Shown here: positions 26,801 to 35,909 of the stretch, in pieces | Layout: each line of letters begins with the position of its first letter | Numbering within the stretch: the first letter of the stretch is position 1 | Assembly: GCA_958295665.1 (NCBI GenBank) | Contig: OY282560.1 | Location: forward strand, 306,075,236 to 306,139,235 | DNA: 64,000 bases | From: Tipula vernalis | Lineage: Eukaryota > Arthropoda > Insecta > Diptera > Tipulidae | Reading direction: 5' to 3' | Program-made: the position numbers and the translations under genes | Notes under the pieces: model-generated | The model's database searches: none | What the model saw: only the letters and a program-made list of their open reading frames with translations | What the model was told of the DNA's origin: nothing

Positions 26801-27677
26801 AGATCTCAACACCTATTGATAGAGGCATCAATCATCGAAATCGGAGCACAATTGCAGATTTTCATTAATTTCCTGGTCTATAGTTCAGGAGATTTTCCAT
26901 AAAATTGAATTTTCTACGAAATGGGTAGAAATATTCGAGCAATATAAATGCCCGTTGGCATAAATAATTACAGGTCTCAACACCTGTTGATAGAGGCATC
27001 AATCATCGAAATCGGAGCACAATTGCAGATTTTCATTAATTTCCTGGTCTATAGTTCAGGAGATTTTCCATAAAATGGTATTTTCTACGAAATGGGTAGA
27101 AATATTCGAGCAATCTAAATGCCCGTTGGCATAATAATTACAGGTCTGAACACCTACATATTGATAGAGGCATCAATCATCGAAATCGGAGCACAATTAC
27201 AGATTTTCATTAATTTCCTGGTCTATAGTTTAAGAGATTTTCCATAAAATTGAATTTTCTACGAAATGGGTAGAAATATTCTAGCAATATAAATGCCCGA
27301 TGGCATAATAATTACAGGTCTCAACACCTATTGATAGAGGCATCAATCATCGAAATCGGAGCACAATTTCAGATTTTCATTAATTTCCTGGTCCATAGTT
27401 CAGGAGATTTTCCATAAAATTGTATTTTCTACGAAATGGGTAGAAATATTCGAGCAATCAAAACGGCCCTTGGCATAATAACTACAGGTTTCAACACCTA
27501 TTGATAAAGGCATCAATCATCGAAATCGGAGCACAATTGCAGATTTTCGTTGAATTCATTGTTTCATTGAGTTCAGGTGATTTTCCATAAAATTGAATTT
27601 TCTATGAAGTGTGTAGAAATATTCGAGCGATCTAAATGCTTGTTGGTATGACAAATATAGGTCTCAACACCTATTAA

Positions 27678-27975
27678 CCACTGATACGCTTCTCGGAGAA
27701 TTCAAACGATTCCAGAACCGCTAAGGAATTTGCAATAATATTTACAGTGACCATGGGATAAATTTCGTAGGCGCCGCAAATGGTTTTAAACATTTTCGTG
27801 AGCTATTGTTTAATGTGGAAAACCAAATTACCAACTGGGCACAATAAACAACACAAAATGACATTTTGTAACACTGGCATCACCACATTTCAACGGGTTT
27901 TGTGAAGCCGCTGTTAAGCCAGTAAAATTTCATTTGCGACGTCTGCTTGGGACAACCAATTACGATACATGATCA
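27678..27975 (+). pseudogene. BEL/Pao integrase core fragment, decayed
   Basis: Plus-strand translation shows pieces of a BEL/Pao integrase: 'DTLLGEFKRFQNR' near 27,683-27,720, then 'NIYSDHGINFVGAAN' at 27,737-27,780, corresponding to the family's second catalytic aspartate block (YSDNGTNFxGA). A shifted frame gives 'GFCEAAVKPVKFHLRRLLG' at about 27,893-27,955, the block holding the catalytic glutamate (GLWEAAVKSxKxHL). In-frame stops, among them a TAA in 27,716-27,720, and frame changes show that it is dead. The Asp-Asn-Gly of the motif is Asp-His-Gly here. It begins at the satellite edge, so the rest of the element was lost or lies across the junction. The sequence differs clearly from the BEL element at 34.8-43.0 kb. 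Confidence 0.75.
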
Positions 27976-30900
27976 GTTAATATTGTGAGCTGAACAAACG
28001 GCAAAAATTTTCAGAAAATAAATTTTGAACATTGTGGATGCTCTATGAACGAAATAATTTAAATTTTTAAAGGAGTTTGAACAATATACTAGGGATATAT
28101 AAATGGATCTAATTGTTAAAGGTTGAAGATGAAAAATGGGCGAATGCAACTTTGATTGACGTGTCAGTTCTAAATAATCTAATATCTTTCGGCATGAGAG
28201 TAGAAGATTTATACTATCGTGGCCAATTGTGATATTGTCTCCAAATTTATGAAAAGCCGTGAAATCTTTTAAGGACCTAGCCTGCCCAAAATAATAGAAA
28301 ATGTTACGCTTTGTGGAATGGACGCTTTGTGAAAAAGTGTTATCCGAAGAGTCGTATAGACTCAATTCTTTTAATTTTATGTTAAAAAATTTAAGAATTT
28401 TTATGTTTTATGATGAATCAAGGTATTTTTTTAATCAAATGTTTAACTGTCGCATTCCTTTTTTTTTCTTAATATTTTAAATCAGGTTTCAATTGACTTC
28501 TCTTTTGACCAATACTAATGCAAAATCACTTTTCTTGTAATTGTTTAGGAAAACTTAGGAAAACATACATATATGTATTAGCATAAATAATTAGCGGGAG
28601 ATTCTTGGTATGAGGGTGCTATTTGTTATTATTTTCTAAGAATAACGATTTCCAGGTCCAACTAAGTTAATGACGCAGAAAAAAAAGAAATCTGGACTAT
28701 GGCTCTTTTAGAATCCAATTCTGTCATTAATTCCAACAATTCATAAAGTTTGAAATTGGTGTACGGAACTATATAGCAAATCAATATTTTTAGTGAAACA
28801 AACCAGGTAAGTATATTTAATACTTTATATCAAGACATGTAGGTATAATAACTTGCACTATTCTTGTCTACCTTTTTCGTCGTCACTTTCTCCAAATTTA
28901 AAAACCCCGGATTTTTTGTTTTTAATTTCATTTTTCAATCTTATCGTTTCGATAAAATCGAAAATCTAATCGAAAAGTCTGTTATATAAAAATTATAACA
29001 TCATTTTGTATCGTTGCTATAATTAACTCTTGCAAAAAAAGGTAAATGGCAGCAATCTATGTATATCTTTCCACATGTACTATACTATACTCGAGTATGT
29101 ACCTTCATTGTACATTTACCTCGGCAATGAAATTTTTGTGTTTCATTTTACGCTAAAAAAATATACTGACAGGATATCCGTAAATTACCGTTTAATTTTC
29201 AATTTTTATATATAAATTGCAAAAAAAAAAAAAGTGAAAACTGTTTACATACATTTTGAGGTGTGACTGGAAAAGCACATATTTTCATTCAAGAGAGCTT
29301 TAAAGACCTAAAATAATGTAGTAGTAGAAATATTTCGCCAACTGTAATACTGTATATACCTACTGGTATATCATCCATTCAATCAACATATTTACATACT
29401 TTTGATCTTCAATGTGACTTTTGATTTGGAGTGCATATCTATGTACGTAGGTACTACATACGAGTATATACACAGTACCTACCTATATTCAAAATAAAAT
29501 AAATGAGAAAATTGAAACGTTTTCCTACCTTTCCTACCGGATATGAGCATCCGTAAAGTAGCAAAAACAAAAAATTTACATTGCCACAAAAAATGTAAAT
29601 CTACATACATACATTCTCATGAATATAACGAGTATTATATTTTGAAGGCATAGTAAATTTTCGATAATACCGGTACACTTGGTGGACAAACATACAGTTG
29701 ACCAAAATAGCCATACATTTCCATAAAATAGTAACGCTTAGATACGCGCCCAGATACGACCATATCTATGTACTCTATTATATTCCATGCTATTATTAAA
29801 ATTATGTTTTGTAAATTTTCTTTGAATTAAAATTTACTAATTAACAATGTAAACCACTAAATAATTTAATTAAAATTACAAACAATAGTTTTCAATCGAT
29901 TTTCAAACAGATATAAAACTATTTTTTAACCGGATTTACCCCCAAAAAAAAAACAAAAAAAGTCGATACCTCACACTATCCTCCTGAATCTCTCTATATT
30001 GTACGAGTTTATCGATAATCCTGTTAGTTTCATTTGTTTATACTAACACATAAACACTTATATATTTATTTATTTATTAATATTTATAAATTTATTTTCC
30101 AAATAATAATAAAAAAAAAATTTTGTAGCATTTCGGAAAATCATAAAATCGAAATATGACCAGAAAAATGTTTTTGCTGGACGAGAAAAAAAACCAAAGC
30201 AATTAAATTTCAATTAAAATGTTTATTACATTCATTCTGTCTGTCTATACAATCTTGTACACAGTACACAGTATTTTTTTTATAGCAGGAGTGTTGCAAA
30301 AAAAAAATTGTGACAATTTTTTTTTTTTTTTTTTTTGTTTAGTTGGTGGATACAAAGTAATGCAGTAACTTGGGACTACTTAAATGTTTAATTTCCTTTT
30401 CTGAAGTTTTCGTTTTGTTTGTGTAAATAACTTAAATTTATAAACCGAATTACTAGAATTAATTGAAATTGGCCAGAATTCTTTTGAGTTATACTCCAAT
30501 TAAATGGTTGGCCTAAACATTGGCTAACATATGATTGTGAGTAAAGTGTATACTTACTAAGGTTAATTATCTATTAGCAAATCTATGTACTAAATTCTTG
30601 AGCTGGTTGTCATCTATGCTGTAATTGCAGAAGATTGCTCGTAATCCAAAGATGTTATTTACACCTGCAAAACAAAACAAAACTTCAGCTAAAATATTAA
30701 TCACAACAAATACAATTTTGATACTTATCCTTGAACTTGAACTTCATTATTATTTCCATTATTTTACTGTAATGTTAACCTAAAATCAAATAGCAAAATT
30801 TATTATTTTAAACTTATACTTTCTTATTTGAATACTTATTTTGTTAATTTGTTAGTTATAATTCCATGTTTCAGTTAATTTAGAAAATTTCGTACCATTT

Positions 30901-31399
30901 TGAGTTGAATCACATATTTGTAAACAAAAAACATTTGACAATAATTAATTGAATTGAAATTTGTAAAGGTGATCGTAGTCGTTTTGGTAGCTCCACTTAA
31001 AATAATGAGTACGTTTTATGTTTATAAATTAAGGAGATTTAACCATCTATCGGGATTATATTAATTAAACACTATTGTAAAACTACTTCTTAAAACTAAA
31101 ATAAAAAAAATATTCATTCTCTTTTTCTTGAACCGTCGAAGCGACAACAATTATCAATAAATAAATAAAAAATAGAAATTGTTAAAAATTCAAGAAATTC
31201 TTTTAATCAAAAATTGGAAAATCATCAACAATATTTCGTTTTATCTTTACGAAATAGAAAATTGTGATCCAAACTTTGGACATTATTTGCCGTTCCATTT
31301 TGGATTTCTTTCGTTACAACAATTTACCAACAACCTTTCACTTATCATATTCCCTTAATGAGTGCTTCAGCATTTTGATATTCAAGACCTAGTAACCAA
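27976..31399. other. AT-rich spacer without a supported gene
   Basis: Very AT-rich DNA with homopolymer runs (A-run near 29,220, T-run near 30,310-30,336) and short 'tacatacgagtatata'-type simple sequence near 29,440-29,480. The longest open frame (27,973-28,365, minus, 130 codons) has no recognisable domain and is probably chance. A stretch near 30,505-30,540 resembles one at 43,637-43,675 ('ggttggcctaaacattggctaac' against 'ggttgtcctaaacattgattaac'), so it may hold the edge of an old mobile element. I see no tRNA, rRNA or promoter signal that I could defend. Confidence 0.6.
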
Positions 31400-32173
31400 A
31401 ATTTAGTAACTCTTAAAAATTCTTTATAGTTGTTTTATAACGAAATTTGATCATGAAAAATGGTGTGATAAAAATATACCGTACTGGTAGAATATTTGAG
31501 ATCCGGAAAAGAAGAAGTGACTGTGTCAAAACTGCATCTTTTTGGCAAATAAAAAGTGATCTGAGATTTCAAAAAGTATATTCAGCCCCATGATACAATG
31601 CCATATTTAATTTTAGACTCGGCCATTGCAAAATAAAATTTGAAGTACATCGAAAGGAACTAAAGGTCTTAGTAAGTACATTTTCCGAATGGATACGATC
31701 ATGATTTTGCCCAACTGATTAATATGAGGTTTCCAATTGAAATGTATGTCCAGAATAATTCCCAGGTATTTGAATTCGGTTACTTTTTCAATTGTTTGAG
31801 GTTCGACTTTACTATTCAGCGAACCTGGATAATTGATATTTAATTCTGGTGTATGCAATGTACCTACTGTAAATATCATATATTTCGTTTTGGAACTCAG
31901 TATTAGTTTGTGCGAATTGAACCAGTTTCTAAGCAGTCTCATGTCATCGTTCATTTTAGTAAATAGCTCCACATATGGATCGCAACAATAAACTTGTGCC
32001 ATGTCGTCGGCAAAAGCTAGAATAAATCCATCTAAGTTTAGCGAAAATAAGGAATTTATGTAAATTAAAAACAAAGATGGGCCTAAAAGTGACCCTTGTG
32101 CGACTCTTGCATTTATCATTAATTGATTGCCAAATAAAACTTAAACCACTTTAACGAGGCACCTCTAATGCCA
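31400..32173 (-). pseudogene. LINE reverse transcriptase, C-terminal part, broken
   Basis: This is the downstream half of a non-LTR retrotransposon reverse transcriptase. The readable frame at 32,119-31,613 contains 'QGSLLGPSLFLIYIN' (RT motif before the active site), 'FADDMAQVY' (the catalytic FADD box) and 'FKYLGIILDIHFNWKPHI' (thumb-proximal motif typical of jockey/CR1-type LINEs). After a stop it continues in another frame with 'AMAESKIKYGIVSWG' near 31,600-31,560. Immediately upstream, next to the foldback element, 'GIRGASLKWFKFYLA' can be read in a shifted frame. It is the continuation of the RT segment at 34,319-34,788 beyond a 2.1-kb insertion. Frameshifts and stops mean that it makes no protein. 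The clade is not resolved. Confidence 0.85.
32166..32173. other. Target site duplication of the foldback element, left copy
   Basis: 'taatgcca' here pairs with 'taatgtca' at 34,319-34,326 (7 of 8 bases). Taking out the element plus one copy joins the LINE reading 'ILLLKLEQI' to 'GIRGASLKWF' apart from a one-base shift, which supports this as the true insertion point. Confidence 0.75.
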
Positions 32174-34318
32174 ATGAGTGTGAAGTTTATGCTAAAAAAA
32201 AAATAACAAAAAATTACACTGTTAAATTAGCTATTTTCCAATTGGAATTTAAATTATATGAAAATTTAAATTTTTTGTAATTTTGGATTTTTCGTACCAC
32301 CAAACAGATTCTTTTCATCAGAAAATAGGTTCTTTTCATCTTTTTCAGATAGCTGGACCATCTGTTTATATCGTTAACCAAAAGCATCCAATTGTGTTGA
32401 ACATTACCATATTTCAGATAATTTAAAAGATGACTGAATTTTGATGGTTTAAATAATTATTTAGCGACGATCCTGGAAATGTCCCGAAGGCCCCGCACAT
32501 TTCTTAGAATAGCTAAGCCATATAGCGGTCAATGTCACCAAGCCGATCCAATTATGATGAACTATAATATATTTCACAGAATTTCGAATTTTTAATCATT
32601 TTATTGGTTTTAAAAATTGTATCTCCGATCACAGAGATGTCGACAAGGCCTTGCCTATAGTTTTGGATAACTTGGCCATGTGCCAGCCTACGTGGTCAAC
32701 CTTATACAATTGTGATTAACTATACTATACTTCCGAGAATTTAGAATTATTAATAAGTTAATAAAATTTTAAAAAATTCTAAATTCTGTGTACTATAGTA
32801 TAGTTTATCACAATTGGATTAGGTTAACCACGTAGACTGGAATATGGCCAAGTTATCCAAAAATATAGGCCAGACCTTGTGGATATCTCTGCGATCGGAG
32901 ATACAGCAATTTTTAAAACAAATAAAATTATTAAATATTCTAAACTCTGTGAAGTATAGTATAGTTCATCACAATTGGATAAGGTTAACCACGTAGACCG
33001 GAATATGGCCAAGTTATCCAAAAATATAGGCCAGACCTTGTGGACATCTCTTCGATCGGAGATACAACAATTTTTGAAACCAATAAAAATATTAAAAATT
33101 CTAAATTTTGTGAAGTATAGTATAGTTCATCACAATTGGATAAGGTTGGCCACGTAGACTGGAACATGGCCAAGTTATCCAAAAATATAGGCCAGACCTT
33201 GTGGACATCTCTGCGATCGGAGATACAACAATTTATAAAACCAATAAAATTATTAAAAATTCTAAACTCTGTGAAGTATAGTATAGTTCATCACAACTGG
33301 ATTAGGTTGACCACTTAGACTGGCATATGGTCAAGTTATCCAAAAATATAGGCCAGACTTGTGGACATCTATATGATCAGAGATACAACAATTTTTAAAA
33401 CCAATAAAATTATTAAATATTCTAAACTCTGTGAAGTATAGTATAGTTCATCACAATTGGATAAGGTTGACCACGTAGACTGGAATATGGCCAAGTTATC
33501 CAAAAATATAGGCCAGATCTTGTGGACATCTCTTCGATCGGAGATACAACAATTTTTAAAACTAATAAAAATATTAAAAATTCGAAATTCGATGAAGTAT
33601 AGTATAGTTCATCACAATTGGATTAGGTTGACCACGTTGACTGACATATGGCTCAGTTATCCAAAAATATAGGCAAGACCTTTCGACATCTCTGTGATCA
33701 GAGATACAGCAATTTTTAAAACAAATAAAATTATTAAATATTCTAAACTCTGTGAAGTATAGTATAGTTCATCACAATTGGATAAGGTTAACCACGTAGA
33801 CTGGCAAATGGCCAAGTTATCCTAAACTATGGGCAAGACCTTGTGGACTTCTCTGCGGCCGGCGATATAAAACTTTTAAAATAATGGAAAATTATTAAAA
33901 ATTCCCAAAACTGTGAAATTTCTTATAGTTCATCATAATTGGATCGGCTTGGTGACATTGACCGTTATATGGCTTAGCTATTCTAAGAAATGTGCGGGGC
34001 CTTCGGGACATTTCCAGGATCTGCGCTAAATAATTATTTAAACCATCAAAATTCAGTCATCTTTTAAATTATCTGAAATATGGTAATGTTCAACACAATT
34101 GGATGCTTTTGGTTAACGATATAAACAGATGGTCCAGCTATCTGAAAAAGATGAAAATAACCTGTTTTCTGATGAAAAGAATCTGTTTGGTGGTACGAAA
34201 AATCCAAAATTACAAAAAATTTAAATTTTCATATACATAATTTAAATTCCAATTGGAAAATAGCTAATTTAACAGTGTAATTTTTTGTTATTTTTTTTAG
34301 CATAAACTTCACACTCAT
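32174..34318. mobile_element. Foldback-type transposon, long inverted arms around a tandem repeat core
   Basis: The ends are inverted copies: 'atgagtgtgaagttta' at 32,174 and its complement ending at 34,318. The inverted match continues inward for roughly 580 bp, past 'ggaccatctgtttatatcg', 'attgtgttgaacattaccat' and 'ggccccgcacatttcttag'. Between the arms lie seven direct repeats of ~160 bp; one further unit in the left arm points the other way. The element is flanked by 'taatgcca' (32,166-32,173) and 'taatgtca' (34,319-34,326), an 8-bp target duplication matching 7 of 8. It interrupts a LINE reverse transcriptase whose conserved motifs continue on both sides, which confirms the borders. No transposase gene is present, so it is non-autonomous. 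The architecture resembles Drosophila Foldback/Galileo elements; an 8-bp duplication would fit hAT or P superfamily transposases. The superfamily is inference. Confidence 0.85.
32800..33930. repeat. Seven tandem ~160-bp repeats inside the foldback element
   Basis: The anchor 'ggccaagttatcc' and its variants recur near 32,846, 33,007, 33,168, 33,329, 33,489, 33,650 and 33,810, a spacing of 160-161 bp. Each unit also carries 'cacaattggataaggtt', 'cttgtggacatctct', 'gatcggagatacaacaa' and 'gtgaagtatagtatagttc'. The inverted unit in the left arm has 'ataacttggccatgtgcc' at about 32,667. The axis of inversion is at about 32,760, between 'aactatactatac' and 'gtactatagtatagtt'. Short ORFs on both strands here only reflect the repetition. 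Confidence 0.9.
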
Positions 34319-34788
34319 TAATGTCAAATTTGTTCCAATTTTAGCAATAGTATTGAATGATCAACGCAATTGAAAGCTTTGGCTATATCTATAAATAATG
34401 CGGCTGTCTTTTTATTGTTATTAAGGCTAGAATAAATTTTATTGTAAAACACAAGAAGAGCGTTCACCGTGCTTTTGTTACAAGTAAAGCCATATTGTCT
34501 TTCATTTAAATAATTTATTTTAGTTAAATAATTGTTCAGACGAATTATGATCAGATTTTCGAATATTTTGGAAAAACATTGAAGAATCGATATTGGACGG
34601 TAGTTAGATGGTCATGTTTGTCTCCTTTTTTTTAAGAAAGGAACAACAGACGCTATCTTTAGAGCTTGGGGGAAGTTACCGGTACAAAGACTCCAAATAA
34701 AATTTTTTGTTAAAACTGGAGCTAGCAAAACAATAACTTTTTTAATCGTTATTATGTTAATAATATGTATTCCGACGATTAAACCACC
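34319..34788 (-). pseudogene. LINE reverse transcriptase, N-terminal part, broken
   Basis: Minus-strand translation gives the fingers and first palm motifs of a non-LTR reverse transcriptase: 'APVLTKNFIWSLCTGNFPQ', 'SNYRPISILQCFSKIFE', 'RQYGFTCNKSTVNALL' and 'AALFIDIAKAFNCVDHSIL'. The last holds the first catalytic aspartate (F-I-D). A stop lies between 'KKRRQT' and 'PSNYRP'. The sequence ends at the foldback insertion and resumes at 32,173. Its upstream side is cut at 34,788 by the 5' LTR of the BEL element; the endonuclease domain is not seen on the far side of BEL, so it was lost. The order of events is LINE first, then the two insertions. Confidence 0.85.
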
Positions 34789-35665
34789 TGTTCAAGATGA
34801 CTCGACACTTGATGATGAAGAATCTGAGATCTAAAACCAAACAAAGCCAACTTAATATATTTAAATTGTAATTATAATTTCACAAACTTATCTTGTTTAA
34901 CTATTGTATCAAATTCTCTCAAAATTGTTTATGTATTTTGACATTTTGTTCACTGCTTTCAAAACTTTTTTTTTAATTGTAACTCAATAATTTGTAGAAT
35001 AATTTAATAGCAAAATTGTCAAATATGAAATATGTATGAATCCTAGATAAGTTTTTAAATCATCTACTCGCTACACGGTGTCACTTTATAGCAAATATTA
35101 ATTACTATTCGGTAAATTATTATAATTATATAAAGATGTCGCTAGTAAATTTCATTAATTTTTGGTTCAGTAAAAAAGAGAAAAAAACTGTTTTGCGAAA
35201 AGTGACAACCGAGTGATGATTTAGCTAATTTTTATTATTATAAAATCAACTGCGATTAAGATAACAGCGATTTAACACACAGCGAATAAATAAAATAAGT
35301 TTTCTTTTGTGAATTTTATACCGGATTTTTACTGGCTTTTGGAGATACTGCTACGATAATTTTTGAACCCCGCTATACCTGGCTTTTGGAGATACCGCTT
35401 AAACAATTTTGAAACCCGTTTTATTTGGCTTTGGAGATACCGCTTTCAACACTTTGGACACCGCTTATATTTTTTTTTTTTTGGAAACAGAATACATTCG
35501 TATATGTACTTTGGATTTTTGGGCGCATGCAATCGGAACCGGCAATTGATTAACAAACATTTAATTGAACTGCGGCATTGAAATTTATTCTGCACTGACC
35601 CTATACGGCGAAAAGAGGCAGTGTAAGTCGTAAATATTCAACCAGGTTCATTGGCAAATTTTACA
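34789..35665 (+). repeat. BEL/Pao 5' long terminal repeat
   Basis: It begins 'tgttcaagatgactcgac' after a LINE fragment, and the same sequence restarts at 42,381. Direct comparison supports homology to about 35,485. The end at 35,665 is inferred from 'tttaca' placed just before a TGG-starting primer-binding-site candidate, giving TG...CA ends and 877 bp. The LTR contains three imperfect copies of 'tggcttttggagataccgct' at about 35,333, 35,380 and 35,426, about 46 bp apart. The 3' LTR keeps only the first two, lacking a ~44-bp block. Confidence 0.75.
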
Positions 35666-35683
35666 TGGTCCTTCGAGCCAGAT
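35666..35683 (+). promoter_or_regulatory. Candidate primer binding site of the BEL element
   Basis: 'tggtccttcgagccagat' follows a CA dinucleotide directly. It begins with TGG, as expected for pairing with the CCA end of a tRNA, and 'ttcgagcc' has the look of a complemented T-arm. The matching tRNA was not identified. Confidence 0.5.
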
Positions 35684-35909
35684 AGGCGCCAAAACACCAA
35701 GCTTCATAAAACTGTGAGTAAAGACCTTTAATTATTATTTTTTTTTTTTTTTACGTGCATAAAGTGAAATAAACATTGATTGAAAGAGTCCAAATTAAAA
35801 CAGTGAACTATTAACGATTCTTTTGGTAATATCGTAAAATCCGTGGCGTGTTATAACAGTGAAACTGATTCGTGAAGGTCGTGATTTTTTTTTTTTGTGA
35901 ATTATTAAA

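Larger units (their letters stand above)
1..27677. repeat. Satellite DNA array, ~170-bp monomer, about 160 copies
   Basis: One family of head-to-tail monomers fills this stretch without interruption. The first spacings between the anchor 'ggcatcaatcatcg' are 169 and 170 bp. Each unit carries the same ordered landmarks: 'atcggagcacaattgcag', 'attttcattaa', 'tatagttcaggagatttt', 'cataaaattgaattttc', 'gaaatgggtagaaat', 'ggcataataattacag' and 'ctcaacacctatt'. The commonest differences between copies are single substitutions, loss of one or two bases in 'cctggtct', a 15-bp insertion and a 'ggcaaaaaaataacag' variant. The array begins before base 1 and stops at about 27,677. Copies beyond about 26,950 are visibly more divergent. 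Monomer size near nucleosome length, copy number and setting fit a centromeric or pericentromeric satellite; that role is inference. Short ORFs running through it are by-products of repetition. Confidence 0.98.

Noticed and set aside
1..27677. CRISPR-like regular repeats
   Set aside because: The whole unit is repeated without unique spacers, units are ~170 bp and the context is eukaryotic. It is a satellite.
1..27677. CENP-B box in the satellite monomer
   Set aside because: No stretch resembles the mammalian box closely enough, and the motif is not expected to be conserved in insects.
32824..33672. 60-71-codon ORFs on both strands
   Set aside because: They lie in the 160-bp tandem repeats of the foldback element and repeat at that spacing; there is no protein-like content.
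34160..34205. Hammerhead-ribozyme-like 'ctgatga ... gaaa'
   Set aside because: The segment between the two core boxes does not fold into a stem II, and flanking stems I and III are missing.
35363..35581. 72-codon ORF near the BEL LTR end
   Set aside because: It consists of the LTR internal repeats and a T-run, and lies upstream of the true gag start.
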